The notes under the pieces: generated by a model | Seen by the model: only the letters and a program-made list of their open reading frames with translations | What the model was told of the DNA's origin: nothing | Databases searched by the model: none | Shown here: positions 21,570 through 34,203 of the stretch, in pieces | How the letters are laid out: each line of letters begins with the position of its first letter | Numbering within the stretch: position 1 is the first letter of the stretch | Assembly: GCF_000283155.1 (NCBI RefSeq) | Contig: NW_004454177.1 | Location: 1,920,128-1,984,127 of the forward strand | Source of the DNA: Ceratotherium simum simum | Lineage: Eukaryota > Chordata > Mammalia > Perissodactyla > Rhinocerotidae | Direction of reading: 5' to 3' | DNA length: 64,000 nt | Position numbers and translations under genes: made by a program

Positions 21570-23839
21570 TCTCAGGTTAGCCACCTTTAAAAAGTTAGCA
21601 ATTTTATAATGCCTCTCTAACCTTCTTCAGTCCGTTTCACTAGTCTCCATCCGTTTGGGCCCTGTTGTTCCACCCTTGCCCCAACCACTGGGTAGGTAGA
21701 ATTAAAATAAAGTCAACAGGAAACACGAATGCCTTTACCCCAGAGAAACCTGGTCATCCAAGCATAAATCAAAACTCATGGAATAAATGTAATTTATTTG
21801 CATCATTCAACCTCTTGAAGGAAACAGGTTATGGTTATTGCTGCAAAACCTTTTCCAAAAAAGCTAAAGTCATTTGACTGTCACAATCTAATTTGTCTTC
21901 ATATTCTTGAAAGAGTGATTTTTTTTTTCTGATATACATAAGGGGACATTGAGGACCAAAGAGAGCTTTGGCGTACCCGATGTTAAGAAACATATGGTGC
22001 AGGATCATGTACCCAAGTGAAGATCTAAGCTTCCCAGCTCAGCTCCTTCTGCCAGCATGCATCACTTTTCAAGGTTATACTTGAGATCTCAGAGGAATTC
22101 AGTTGCTTCTCTGGGCTGATTAGTGAAACCCAAAACCTAGACTGCCCTTAGGAAATTCACGATCAAAGGGGAGAGTTGTCTCAATATGATGCACTTTGCG
22201 GGTTTTAAGGACCTATTTCAGGGTAAAGAGAATCAACTTTTTTGCACATTTGAGACATTTTAAATAATTTTTAACTTTCTTTTCTTTTCGTGGAAAGCTT
22301 TGACAAAGTAGGACACATGAACATTAGGATGGATAATATTAGAAGTGTTGAAAGTTCTCAAAGTGTTTGGTTTTTTCACTACTTGCTAATTTAAGAAATG
22401 ATCTGAAACAGCAATTCAGGACTGCAGGGTGGTGATCTTAAGGGCGACCTGTCCTTTCCTGACACGGACTAGTTATTTTGGATATTCCACATCACTCCAT
22501 TTCATACCAATGAATTTTGGTGGGATAGATAATCAGTTGAGATGATTCAAGCCCAGACCAATCTTTTTTTCTACTATCAGATTTTACAAAACTAATCTGG
22601 ACTATTGCCTCAATTCTTGACTTCATTTTATTCTTTTTGGTGGAGTCTGAAAATACTGCATTGTAGCTAATCGTACAAAGGACCTCATTGCAGAAAGAAA
22701 ATCATCTATCCTAGATCATTGAATTTTAGAGTAATCATGACTCTAGGGACTTTTAAATAAAATCATAAAATGTGAATTAAAGTTCACCAATATCACATGT
22801 CTTTTACATTAAATCAGAAGTGCAGGGTCTTTATTTTCCACCTTTAGGTAATTTCGTCCATAGACCTATCTGGAAGAAACTCTAAAATTGTCCGACATCT
22901 CCACTATTGTAGTATATTATTTGATTCCTGTCCCTCCTCCCAGCTGATGTGCTATGATCAATGTTGAGCTTATTCTTTTTATTTAACTCAAGTTAATGTG
23001 ATTTCCTAACATCCAGAAAAAATATCTCCTCATTGGTTGCTCAGTTGCTAACAATGTTTTGCATGATGGTGTCAGCTAAGTTGTGCCTAGGCATTCAAGA
23101 ATGGTTGGGCAATTTATAAGCTTGTATATAGATTATTTTATCTATATAAAGTTATTTTACTTAAACAATGGAAAAAAGAGAACTTTTATCATGTTTGTGC
23201 TTTTTAAAAATGTGGTCATTATTATTAGGTTAAAATGAAACATACCACACAGTGTCTTCATAACTTTTATTTTAATAATAATGTGAGATTGGGTTTATTT
23301 CCATAAATATCTTGACATTTGAGTTTATTTTTAAAAAACAAAATCCTGAAACCCTTCAGTTGTGGATAAAGTAATGTTGTAAGTTTCCATTATCCAGTAG
23401 GCCTATGTATTATGAGTGCACTGAGCAGTAATCCAATCCTTAGCTTTGTTTGAATAGAACTTGTCACACAAGTAGGCATTATTTTTTATTTTCCTGAGAT
23501 TTTTGTTTCCATGTCCCCTCTAATTTTTTTTTTTATTCCTGAATAAGGTTAATATGACACATGCCAACCTGGTGAACATATTGGGGCAACTGGAAAGAAG
23601 GGAAATGGCTAGTATTAGACTATGTAAATAAGCTGGGAATTGGAACAGTGACAGATCAGATTTTTCTAGTGACTTGACTATTCATGCTGAAATATCAGGA
23701 TATATATAGAACAACAATTAGAGGTGGGGAATAGCCACTGAAAGGCTAAATCTTTCCTTTCCTGGAAACACAGCTAAGAGGGACACTGCATCTTCTCAAG
23801 GCAGGCCTAAACTTATACAGGAATATTCAATCAGAATTT
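21570..23839. other. unassigned interval
   Basis: AT-rich unique sequence with no recognised transposon or gene. Confidence 0.4.
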
Positions 23840-24842
23840 GTCAAATGACAAATATTTGTTGAATGCTTGCTCTCAGTCCAGGGCTGGAGGAGATGTTGTT
23901 GAAAATGTGAGAATGGTAAAAGATTCAGTAAGGGTCCTTGAAGAGCTTATTATCTGGAAAGAATGACAGTAAATTCAGTTTAGCTGTTCCAGAACATTGG
24001 TGAGCAGAGCTATTTGGCAGACACTGTGCAATGTGCCACAGGTAAGAAAGAGATAAAAACATGGTCCCTACCCTTAAGGAACTTACAGCCCTAGTGAAGG
24101 TTATGGACTCATAAGCAGATAATTTCAATAAAAGATGTGCTGTGGTGACAGAGCAAGGTGTTGCCACTTCATAGGCTAGGAAAGGCTTACTGAGGAGATG
24201 TCTAATCTGAATCTTGACTGAGGAATTATTTATTTAGTAAGTTCTGGACCCTTGCTTGGTGCTGGGGATTTAAGGAAGGATAAGATGGTATCTATCTTTG
24301 AGGAGACCATAATCTAATTTAGTAGACAAAAAGTTATGTGGTGTGTTTGGAGGGAGTCAAGAAAGGTGGCCTACCCAAGCTGTTCTTCAGGAGGAACACT
24401 GTGAATAGAATGATATGAAGGTGTAGAAGAGGGAACAACTAGTTCTGCCTGGAAGAGGGTAGAAACTGGGGAAGACTTCATGGAGGAGGTGACATTGGTC
24501 TGAGCATTGAAAGTTAAGTGGAATTTTCCCAGGTAGGGATAGTGAGATGAGAATAGAAGGGAATTCCAAGAAGATGAGATGGCATGAATCAAAGCATGGG
24601 GTTTTGAAAGGGTATAGTGTGTTTAGGGAAACAAGGTCTAGTTTGGTTTGGCTGGAACCTATGGGGCATGGAAGGAATTGGAGGAAATTGGGTCAGGAAA
24701 GTGGCCTGGAGCCAGAATGTGAAAGCCAGGCTAAAGAATCTGTTGTTAGTTTGTTTCTGAAAGGCAGTGAGGAGACATTATTATTGGAGATTTTGAAAAG
24801 TAATTTGGGCAGTAGAGGGGGGAAAGGAAGAGAAGAAATGTT
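23840..24842 (-). mobile_element. L2 LINE, long antisense copy (left part)
   Basis: Starts with a 3'-terminal motif 'caaatatttgttgaatgctt', then at about 24070 'ccttaaggaacttacagccc' and again at 24230-24300 a second 3'-terminal block ('cttgcttggtgctggggatt'), so two or three L2 ends are stacked here. From about 24240 one copy continues through 'gacattggtctgagcattga' (the 'gtgacatttgagcagagacc' block) and 'gggaattccaagaagatgag'. Confidence 0.65.
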
Positions 24843-25033
24843 AGAACAATGGTTCTCAGCAGGGATGGGCAATGTATCAGAATAACCTGAGAAGCTTTTG
24901 CAAAATACACCAGCCTGATTTTTTTCTTTAGTCTTCTGTCTTTTCCCTCAGCCAAGTTTCTGATGTGATATGGGGTGATGGGAAGGTAAATAAGGATATT
25001 TTGAAACAGCTTGCTAAGTGATACTGACACATC
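24843..25033 (+). mobile_element. MER5/MER20-like hAT element inside L2
   Basis: 'aatggttctcagcagggatg', 'tatcagaataacctgagaag' and 'cttgctaagtgatactgaca' follow the order of the MER5/MER20 group of non-autonomous hAT-Charlie elements. The interior is diverged, with a pyrimidine-rich stretch. Confidence 0.55.
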
Positions 25034-25600
25034 CTGCCCTCTGCTATTGCATTAATCTAGTCAAGAGATGTTCAAGTAAGGCTGAGACAATGGAGATGAG
25101 AAAGGATGGTTTGAGGGATGCATGAGAGTTAGAATTAATAGGATGGATTGGAGGAGGGTGTGATGGAGAGGAAACACGCTAAATACTTAGGTAGCTACTG
25201 TAAGTGACTGAGAAACTAACTGAAATGAGCTCAAGAAGAGGAACAGAGTCTTTGGACAAGATTATGGATTCTACTTGATACATGTAGACTTTGAGGTCCC
25301 TGGAGCCAGTTGGTAACATAAGAAACTGGAGTTCAGGAGAGCTTAAAACCATACATATGCAAGTCAGTTTATGAAGCAATATAAAATACCATATAAGTGT
25401 TTAAAAAAGGCAACAGAAAATCAGGGACAAGGGAGATTTGTGTTGGCTGGAGCAGACATAAGTCTTCAAGGAGAAGTGGAACTTGAGTTGCATCTCAAAG
25501 CGTTAATAGAAAGTTCAACTTCAAGAGATGAGATTAAAAGTGCTCATTTGCAAAAAAAGTATGGGGTGAGAAAGAAAAATGCTGTTTCGAGAGGGCAGGA
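25034..25600 (-). mobile_element. L2 LINE, continuation
   Basis: After the DNA-transposon insertion the antisense L2 resumes: 'gctattgcattaatctagtc' equals the 'ctattgcagtaatccaggcg' block and 'ctttggacaagattatggat' the 'ggttttggacatgttaag' block. Right border uncertain. Confidence 0.6.
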
Positions 25601-25631
25601 CAGCAATATAAATGACTTAATAATAAAACCT

Positions 25632-25782
25632 AATATACTCTCATTTATTCTTCACTCCTAGAGGGAGCCATTATTATTCACAATTTATAGATGAAGAAGT
25701 AGGTTCAGAGAGGTTAAACAAATGACCCAAGTGGTTCCAATTGGAGCCTTCAAATCTAGACTCTTGTTCTGATCCATTAGGT
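25632..25782 (-). repeat. MIR SINE, partial
   Basis: 'gccattattattcacaattt', 'agaagtaggttcagagaggt' and 'gacccaagtggttcc' follow the antisense MIR core. Confidence 0.7.
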
Positions 25783-25862
25783 GTGTGCCCTTCGAGGCAG
25801 GGTTCATTTCTTACCTAGCCTGAAAATAGAGTAGACTCTCAATAAATAATTTTTGAATTAAA
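25783..25862 (+). repeat. L2 LINE, 3' terminus
   Basis: 'gaggcagggttcatttctta' then 'gtagactctcaataaataat' match the sense L2 end. Confidence 0.55.
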
Positions 25863-25939
25863 ATGAAACTTATCAGTTCTTTTATGCATTAGTTTAATTA
25901 TTTGCCACCTACATTTGAGACTAAACATGGAATGTAACA

Positions 25940-26100
25940 CTGTAGGACTCGAAATCACCTTAATGATTTTCTAATCCAACCAGCTTTATAAGAGGAGGAA
26001 ATTAAGTCTCAAGAAAGGAAGTGACCTACCTAAAATCTCACATCCAGTTATCAGCAGAGCAGGACAAGTACCTTGATCTCAATTTCTTCTTCGATTGGGG
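25940..26100 (-). repeat. MIR-related fragment
   Basis: 'ttctaatccaaccagcttta', 'ggaggaaattaagtctcaag' and 'taaaatctcacatccagtta' follow the antisense order of an MIR-like core. Diverged. Confidence 0.45.
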
Positions 26101-26524
26101 AATTTCTCACATACCTTTCAATCCAAGAGAGCCGTATATGCAAAGTGTGAGACAGTCCTCCCTCTTCTGAGCTCTCCAAAGTTGGATGGAAATGGAAAAC
26201 ATGGGTAGGATATAAGAGGTGATTTGATAGGTAGGAACTTTGACTATCTTTTTAATCATCCAGTCTAATCATTGTATTTAATGGCATGAATAAGAGAAGG
26301 CTGACACAGGAATCAGACACAAGGGTTAATGAGCAATTCATCAGAGAAAAGAAAAACAACAAACAAAAGCTTGGGGGAGGTAGTACATTTTTCCATCTAT
26401 TATGATGGGATGCTATGGAGGCACCTTTGTTTTGCCATCTTTCAAATGAAAGCTTGGTCTCACTACCCGGGATAGATGAGAAGAAATATCATCCCAGGCT
26501 AGAGAACTGATGAGAGGGAGTGGC

Positions 26525-26665
26525 GCAAGGCGTGCTGGAAAGGGTCCAGGGCTGGGATTCAGGACCCCTGAGAGGGCTCACAAGCTGTATGATTTTGGAG
26601 ACTCATATTACTTTGTTCTCCCAGGTTCCTCATCTGTAAATGAGAGGGTTAGATAAGATTTGTTT
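26525..26665 (+). repeat. MIR SINE, partial
   Basis: 'gggctgggattcaggacccc', 'ggttcctcatctgtaaatga' and 'gagggttagataag' in MIR sense order. Confidence 0.55.
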
Positions 26666-27111
26666 AGCTCTTGCTTGTCACTTGCCCTCTCAAGTAAACC
26701 CCTGCCTGAAGCTAATGAGCCCCTCCTTACCAGAATGTGAGGTGAGGAAATAACTTGAGGCAGCTCTACATTACCATGAATGCTGGCTCCTAAGGGTGAG
26801 CGGAGACCGGGGCTGCACAAACATCAAGTGGCAGCCTCCTTGCTCAAGCCACACCACATGGGGCCAGTTGGCCCCTCTGGTATCTTCAGCTGCTGGTATT
26901 TAGCAAAATACCACATCAACCAGTTGGCTTGCGGGGAGCCCAATCTTCTCACCTAGTCCCTGCCAGCCTGTCCTCCTGGCTCAACTCTGCTTCCGGCCTT
27001 CCATGCTTCACCTCAACTGCACATTCTTGATGATGACCATGAATTGATCTCACTCTTTATCTCCTCATTCCATCCTGCCCTTCAGCTTATATCCTTTGAG
27101 TTTTTTATGCA

Positions 27112-27640
27112 TTATTTTTTTTTGTTTTAAAATTGTATTTTTTAAATTAACATATAGCGAAATTGACTTTTTTGGGTATACAGTTCTATGAATTTTGACA
27201 CATATGTAGATTCATGTTATCATCACCAAAAGCAAGATGCAGAACAGTTCCATCAATTTCAAAACAATTCTTTCATATTAGTCCTTTGTAGTCATACCCT
27301 TCCCTCATCCCCAGTCCCTAGCAATGCTGAGATGTTGAAACTGTCATATCGATGGAATCACGCGAATGGAACTCTTTCTTGCAAATGGCTTCTTTCACTC
27401 AACATAATGCCTTTGAAGTTCATCCATGTTGTTGTATGTATCAATAATTTATTTTTTTATTGCTGAGTGGTTTTGCCTTGTATGGATATAGCCCATTTGG
27501 TTTATCCATTCACTGGTAGGAAGACATTTGAATTGTTCCCAATTTGGGTTGAATATGAATAGACCTGTCATGAATATCCATGTACAGGCGTTTGTGTGAA
27601 CATGTATTTTCTCTTCTCTAGGGTGAACAAGAGGAGTGAG
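27112..27640 (-). mobile_element. L1 LINE 3' end (L1M type)
   Basis: Antisense L1 3' UTR and ORF2 end: 'aattaacatatagcgaaatt', 'cacatatgtagattcatgtt', 'ttgtatggatatagcccatt' (the 'tatatgtacataccacat' block) and 'tccattcactggtaggaaga'. 5'-truncated near 27640. Confidence 0.85.
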
Positions 27641-29119
27641 AGTGCTGAGTTGACCCCCTTTAATTTTGATTGCTTCCCACTTTTGAATCTCGGTTTCCCC
27701 ACCCCCTGGACTTCTGATCCTGGCCACACACCGCTGCCTCACCTCTTCCTCAGACGAGCAGGCCCATCCATCCCTGCAGTTCTGGCTCTCTCTCCTCCAT
27801 CCCACAGTCTTCCTCTTTCTGGCTAGGAACTCCCAGCACAGAATAAAACTAGAGACCATTTTGATTAGTCTAAATCTTTTTCAGGTCTGAATTGGCTGTG
27901 ATTTGGATTATCGCACCAGTATTGTAGTACCCTCTGCTGGCTGATTCACAAAGCTGGCTTTATGCCTGTGTGAAGAGAGAAATTGTAGGTGCAATGGAAA
28001 AAAGAAAACTAATTGGGGGAAGGAGGTAGTTGTGGCAAACTACCATTGTAGTGACAGCCTGACAGGGACACTTCGTGTATTTGATGCTACACATATAGAT
28101 AAATGCTGTAATATTTTTGTGGAACCCTACAATATTGTGCTTGTCTTCTCAATTGTAGGCAAAGATGGGCTGTCTGGAAAGCTGGACTCAGCCTGGAGCC
28201 TGTTACCCAGATTGCTATTTTGTGAAGACTTCCGCATACAAGTGACTCAGATCCAAATATTCAAAAATGATCTTGGAGGACCATCTGGTTCTTACTGGTT
28301 CTAAAAGCTTCATTCAGCCTGGTGGATGGATCCAGTACAAAAGATAGTGAGGGCTCTTCACTGAAGTTTAAATATGTTCCACTGACCGAAGCGAGAAGCT
28401 GACTTTTAAAAATAGCCAATGCTGGTATTCCTAGGGCCGACTCATGACGTCTCCCTCTCGTAGGTCAGTGGAAGTCTGATAAATATTTAATTGATGATCA
28501 CGCAGTTGTGTGGAGGCTTTGAAACACATATACACACCCACACACACAATTTTGTATCATCAGGGAACATGTGTTAATTTGTTTGGGTGTCTGAAACAGG
28601 CTGGGAATTAGGCTGACCCAGCATGTCAGGCCGTGAGGTCTCTCAGAGCCATGGGATCACTGTGATGTGTCATATTTAATTTGTGAAGACAGTGCTGTCA
28701 GCCTTGCAGTTTGGATAGTGGTGCTGATGGGTTGGCTATTTGCACTCGCTGGCTGCTCTCCTTTCTGATCAAAGGCAGGGCTGCTCATTGCGTGGCCCAG
28801 GGACAGAGTGTCTCCTCTTTGGGAGGCGAACAGGCTTAGATAGGGAAGGAATCCTATGCTCTTGGCCCTAGCTCTGACCAAGTCCAGACAGAGATTGGGA
28901 AGGTAGTGAGAGGGACAGCGGGCACCAGGGAACATGGATTGGGGACAGCCACCTCATCAAGCAGAATGCATGAAGGGGCACTCCTTGATTAACCTTTTGT
29001 TTTTCTGAGCTATTGCTTTCTCACTTGAAAGTGGCCTGAGGGGAGGTGTATGTGCTTCCTGTAGTTCATGCAGACAAAACCACGATACATCCTATATTAT
29101 GACAGTGTAATTCATACTG
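27641..29119. other. unassigned interval with CA repeat
   Basis: No recognised transposon. A short CA-rich simple repeat lies at 28524-28549. No credible gene. Confidence 0.4.
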
Positions 29120-29220
29120 TAATGCTTTCTCATTATCTAGGATGTCAAGTCATTGAATGCAGGGACTACATCTAATTTCTATGTACCCCCAGCTCAGCTG
29201 AGGCCTTAGCCTAAAGAAGA
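29120..29220 (+). repeat. L2 LINE, 3' terminus fragment
   Basis: 'aggatgtcaagtcattgaat' then 'gcagggactacatctaattt' and 'cccccagctcagctgaggcc' follow the L2 sense 3' end. Confidence 0.5.
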
Positions 29221-29965
29221 CATAAAAAGGGAGCTTGTTAAGTGCTGTGGGTAGAGGTGTGACTTTTTAAGAGCACCCATAAGTTGGATGTGGTATATAG
29301 ATGTTGAGACCATGAGGAAATTACTTTACCTTTATCTCAAGTAATTTGTCTTTCTTGTATTCCCTTTCAGTGAGGATGCTGGTGTTCCATATCCAACTGT
29401 TCTCATCTTTCCAAGACTATGGTGCTCCGGCAAATCTTCCCTACTGAAAGGGAACCAAGGTCTAGAGTATATCTTAGATGAAATAAATTGGTAAGTCTTT
29501 ACCAGCAAGTTTAATATTTTGATTCCAAAGTGTACAAAATAACCACAAAGATCACCTCAGTACCCATGACCCTATCTGAAGACATGAAGCAAAACCTCTT
29601 CATAGGCAAAAGCAAAAATTAATGATTTAGAATGTTTTAGTCTGTCCTAATATGTCTATTCTATGAAGATGGCACTTAAAATGATTTCTAACTGTTAATG
29701 GAGAAATTTAACATTATTGGTTTTATAAACCTCTAGAGAGGCTTATGGTTTGCAAGAAAGACTTGCTAGGGCTCTGCAGTTTCTTCAACAAGGCTTTCCC
29801 TCTTCTCCTCTCAGGATATCATACTTTCACACAGAATCTTAATATTGCCTTGTGAGTGGTTTCTATAGGGGCCTCCCCTAGCCTGGTCCCTTGCAGTGTT
29901 CGCTGGGTCATCAGAGACTTAAGTTGGTTCCTGGTGAGTTTACTGATGATGGTGGTTACAGTGCC

Positions 29966-31128
29966 TGGATTTTTAAAAAAAATTTGGTAAAATATACATA
30001 AGTTAAAAATTACCATCTTAACCATTTTTAAGTGTACAGTTCAGTGGAGTTAATACGTTCACATTGTTGCACTACCGTCACCACCATACATCCACAGAAC
30101 TCTTTTCATCTTGCAAAACTGAAGCTCTGTACCTGTTAAACAACAACTTCCTATTCCTCCCAGCCCCCCAGCCCCCAGCAATCACCATTCTACTTTCTGT
30201 CTTTATGAAGTTGATTACCCTAGGCACCTCCTATAAGTGGAATCATACAGGATTTGTTGTTCTATGACTGGCTTATATCACTTAGAATAATGTCCTCAAG
30301 GTTCTTCCATATTGTAGCATGTATCAGAATTTCCTTCTTTTTCTAAAGCTGAGTAATACTCCGTTATATGTACATACCACATTTTATTTATCCATTCATC
30401 TGTTGATGGCTACTTGGGTCACTTCCATCTTTTTGGCTATCATGAGTAATTCTGCTATGAACATGGATGTACACATATTTCTTCGAGATCTTGCTTTCAA
30501 TTTTTTGGCAAATATGCCAAGAAGTGAAATTGTGGGATCATATGATAGTTTTCTTTTTAAGTTTTTGAGACACCAGCATACTGTTTTCCGCACTGCTTGC
30601 ACCATTTTACATTCCATCAACAGTGCACAGGAGTTCCAATTTCTCTACATCTTCTCACTTATTTTCTAGTTGTTTGATAATAGCCATCCTAATAGGTGAA
30701 GTAGTATTTCATTGTAGTTTTGATTTGCATTTTTCTGGTGATTAGTGATATTGAACATCTTTTCCTGTGCTTATTGGCCATTTGTATATCTTCTTTGGTG
30801 AAATGTCTTTTCAAGTCCTTTGCCCATTTTTGAATGGAGTTGTTTAGTTTTTTTTGTTGTTGAGTTGTAGGAGCTCTTTATATATGCTGATTTCCTTGTC
30901 AGGTATATCATTTGTAAATATTTTCTTCCATTCAGTGTGTTGCCTTTTCACTATGTTAATCATGTCATTTAATGCACAGAAGTTTTTAATTTTAACGTAG
31001 CCCAATGTATTTAGTTTTTTCTTTTTCTGTTTGGCTTTTGATGTTGTATCTAAGGAATCATAGCCAAATCCAATGTCATGAAACTCTTCCCCTATATTTT
31101 CTTCTAAGAGTTTTATAGCTTTAGGTCT
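29966..31128 (-). mobile_element. L1 LINE, 1.16 kb 3' part
   Basis: Antisense L1MA/L1MB-like copy. 3' UTR at 29966-30330 ('gtaaaatatacataagttaa', 'gttgcactaccgtcaccacc'), then ORF2 C-terminus: 'ccattcatctgttgatggct', 'gcatactgttttccgcactg', 'ctggtgattagtgatattga'. On the minus strand a broken ORF2 remnant of about 100 residues is still open near 30844-31206 ('GEEFHDIGFGYDSLDTTSK'). 5'-truncated; inactive. Confidence 0.93.
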
Positions 31129-31129
31129 G

Positions 31130-31280
31130 GTCTGTTTCATGTAGTACCTGTTTTTACCCCTCCCTAGACAGTGAATTTCTTGAGCACAGAGACTATGGCT
31201 GTTCATCTTTGTGTACTTAGCACTTAGTATATACCTGGCACATAGTAGATGCTCAGTAAATTATAGTTGAGTGAAACAAT
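31130..31280 (+). repeat. L2 LINE, 3' terminus
   Basis: 'ccctagacagtgaatttctt', 'gagcacagagactatggctg' and 'cctggcacatagtagatgct' then 'cagtaaattatagttga' give a clear sense L2 end directly beside the L1 5' break. Confidence 0.85.
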
Positions 31281-31654
31281 TTTATCAGACATGATGAGAC
31301 TAAACCAAAGAATATATTTATAGTGATTTGTCATCCCCATAATAATAATAGCAGACTGCCTTGGAGACCCATAAAGAGATCTCTGAAGTAAAAAAGTAAA
31401 CCTGCTTTCAAAGGCTTTTTGGCATTTTATTTATTTACTTTTTCTTGAGAATGTTTAATGGAATATTTGAATATTTGTCATATTAATTGTGTTCTTATCA
31501 TACCTGACCTTGAGTGCCTTTCTCATGAGCTCTGTGCACAGGTAGCTCTATAATGATGACAACGTTTGTACAAGGAGATTGTTTCTCCACATGGGTCCAT
31601 AAAACCCTGGGTCAACCAGTGGCGGAGGTGGGCACTGGAAGGATAGCTGGCCAA

Positions 31655-31775
31655 GTTAGCTTCATGACCTCGGGCAAGTTATTCCCTATCTCCGAGCCTC
31701 CCTCAGTTTCTTCATTTATAAAATGAGAGCATGTACAAGATTCCTTCTAGTTCTAAAATTATAAAAGTTTAGGTA
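31655..31775 (+). repeat. MIR SINE, partial
   Basis: 'tcatgacctcgggcaagtta', 'cctccctcagtttcttcatt' and 'tataaaatgagagcatgtac' are the MIR core in sense orientation. Confidence 0.75.
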
Positions 31776-32374
31776 TTGGTGATAGGACATTTCAAATAGG
31801 AGAAAAAATTCAACCACTTCTGGGAAGAAACAAAGATAAGATTCACCACAATCTCGCCTCACAGAGAAGCTTTCTACCCCAGAAGAGATCTGAGAGTCAG
31901 GTAGAGAGAAGGCTGTGCCCAGTATCTGGAGTTACATTCCTGCTCATGCCACATGTGCTGGCAGGGAAGGCAGTGAATTGAAAACAAAATTCCCATTATT
32001 GTTGTTGTTATTACTGAATCAAGGAGATCTTCTCCACATTTCAGCCGTTCCAGAACCAATTGTCTTGTACTTGGGTATGTGTGTGGCACAACTAGTTTAA
32101 AACATAAGAAAGCTCTTGGTTACACTGTTAGTTAAAACTATGAGTACCACCCCACCCTCCAAACACCATACATCCCACATGTTTCCTGGGTGACTTTCAG
32201 CCATGTTTGAGAGACAGCTGCAACTACAGCCTCCCTCTTGGACACCTCTATAAGAGGTGGCCCGTGGCGTACTAATCTCTGATTCTGAGGTCTCCTTTCT
32301 TCCATGGGAATCATTGGACCTTTCCGAGACTGGGTGTTGGGTCTTCTTTATGGTGCCAATGAAACAGCAAGGCC

Positions 32375-32520
32375 TAGCAGGGAATCAGGGAAATCTGGGT
32401 TCTGACCTCTACTCTTTCCATCTGAGTGTGGTTTGGGCAAGTGACTTACCCTCACTGGGAATGGGTTTCTACAAATATGAAATGGTAAGGCTGTTATCTA
32501 CTGTTTTATTTGGAGAATTA
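32375..32520 (+). repeat. MIR SINE, partial
   Basis: 'ggaaatctgggttctgacct', 'tttgggcaagtgacttaccc' and 'acaaatatgaaatggtaagg' follow MIR sense order. Confidence 0.55.
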
Positions 32521-32544
32521 TGTTGCTGAAAGAGAGGAAGAGTG

Positions 32545-32725
32545 GAAGGAACTAACTTTTATTGAGCACCTTCTAGGTGCTAGGTGCTGTGCTACGTGTT
32601 TGTATAAATTATCTCGTTTAATGCTCAAAGAGCTCTATGAAGGAGCCATTGTTAGACTCATCTTAGGATGGGAAAATTGATGCTCAGAGAGGTTAGGTGA
32701 CTTGTTCAGAGTCACACAGCTTATA
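32545..32725 (-). repeat. MIR SINE, left part
   Basis: 'tattgagcaccttctaggtg', 'aattatctcgtttaatgctc' and 'tgttcagagtcacacagctt' make an antisense MIR, split at a TA dinucleotide by the MER2-like element and continuing at 32922. Confidence 0.88.
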
Positions 32726-32919
32726 CAGTCATGTGCCACATAACGACATTTTGGTCAACGAGGAACTGCATATAAGATTAGTACCATATAGCCTAGGTGT
32801 GTAGTAGGCTATAACATCTATGTTTGTGTAAGTACACGCCATGATGTTCGCATAACGACGAAATAGCCTAACAACTTATTTCTCAGAATGTATCCCCATC
32901 ATTAAGCGATGCGTGACTA
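32726..32919. mobile_element. MER2-like (TcMar-Tigger) MITE, internally deleted
   Basis: Terminal inverted repeats 'cagtcatgtgccacataacg' and the complement of 'attaagcgatgcgtgacta', flanked on both sides by TA (32724-32725 and 32920-32921), the target duplication of mariner/Tigger elements. Internal 'tatagcctaggtgtgtagta' is diagnostic. It is 194 bases, against about 345 as I remember full MER2; a central block is absent. Confidence 0.85.
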
Positions 32920-32921
32920 TA

Positions 32922-32995
32922 CCCAGCAGAATCAGAGTTCTAATGCATATCTGCTGGATTAAAGCAAATGCTCTTTCCCCGACATCATTAGACCT
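32922..32995 (-). repeat. MIR SINE, right part
   Basis: 'cagcagaatcagagttctaa' and 'aaatgctctttccccgac' complete the promoter end of the antisense MIR interrupted at 32725. Confidence 0.75.
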
Positions 32996-34203
32996 TGACT
33001 TAGAATGAAGCAAATGTATTCTGCACTGATGGGGCCCCCTTCCTGCTTCTTCCACTGTTCAGGTAGCTAATTTGCTTCTTTTAGGGCTCCTGAGACGGGG
33101 AGCTCTCAACCTTTCAGTCTTCTGGCTTTTACCTTTGCTGCAGAATGGATACCACCTATTTTCCCCAGAAGCCATATTTTCGAGAGAAAGAATGACTTTT
33201 GGTCATATCTGAGGGGCAAAAAATTATCCCGAAGATAAAGATGCAAGCACAAGTGAGGCTCCCTCTATCCATGACCCTGCCTTACCGTCGTTTCTTTTTC
33301 TCTCTTTTCCTTTTGCTAAACACATTCTTCAAAACCTCGTTCTCATTGGGGTCCCTGGTGAATGTGATGGTGGCTGGAATCCCGCTCTGGGGCCCTGGAT
33401 TCACAAAAGGCCAAGTTGACGTCCATTCTGCATCTGGTTTATTTGATGCCAGAGGAGCGCTGAGGTCTCCTGAGAGAGCCAGGAGAGATTTGCCTCCTGC
33501 AGAGGTTTAGATAAGCCCCAGCTAATCTCCATGGCTTCTTAAGGGCACACCTGCTTGTCTGCCAGCCAGCAGCCTCCTCGTTCATTTTCCGTGGGACGGC
33601 TGGGGTCAGAGGGCCTCCAGAAAGCCTTTTATCCCCCGCGGCCGGCCAGGCCCCCCTCAGCAGCACCTGGATCCACACATAAGACTTCCTTTGAGGGGAG
33701 GTCGAGACGTTGTCCCTCCCAGAGTAGGGGCCAGTGCCCTTTTCCTTCCTTTTGAGGCGGCTTGCTTGTTCCTTCCTTCTGAATAAGCATTTAATTCTAG
33801 TTTCATCATGCATGCCTCAGACTCGATCCCACTGGGGCTGAGCGGATCTGAATTAGTTTCCGGGCTGCCGAGCTGTGAACACATAGTAGGTGCTCAGTAA
33901 ATAGAGATCAGGTCTGATTGTGATCTGCTTGGGAATCCAGGAAAGACTCTTGGTCAGCTTTCCATTTGTTTCATCATTGGAATGTAACAGTAACACTGGT
34001 AATATTAAAGTCTTGCAGAATTCAAGAGTCATTTCTGTTTAGGAGTTAGAGATTCTCTCCTCTCTCTTTTCCCAAGTCACATTTTCCTTGTTAATTATCT
34101 TTAGGAGTAATTAGTGGTGAAATTGATTTGTTTTCTATGAGCATTCTGCTTAAGATGGGTGGGCAGAGATTGCTGTTTGACACAGGAAGCTTCCAGGGAT
34201 TGT
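32996..34203. other. unassigned interval
   Basis: A GC-rich spot at 33590-33660 ('cccgcggccggccaggcccc') and a MIR/L2-like tail fragment at about 33872-33905 ('acatagtaggtgctcagtaa'). Overlapping frames up to 124 codons exist on both strands but resemble nothing known. Confidence 0.4.

Noticed and set aside
24547..24885. 112-codon plus-strand frame
   Set aside because: It lies on the antisense strand of an L2 3' region and extends into a MER5/MER20-like insertion; no independent coding evidence.
30844..31206. 120-codon minus-strand frame
   Set aside because: It is a decayed C-terminal piece of L1 ORF2 from the antisense L1 at 29966-31128, not a host gene.
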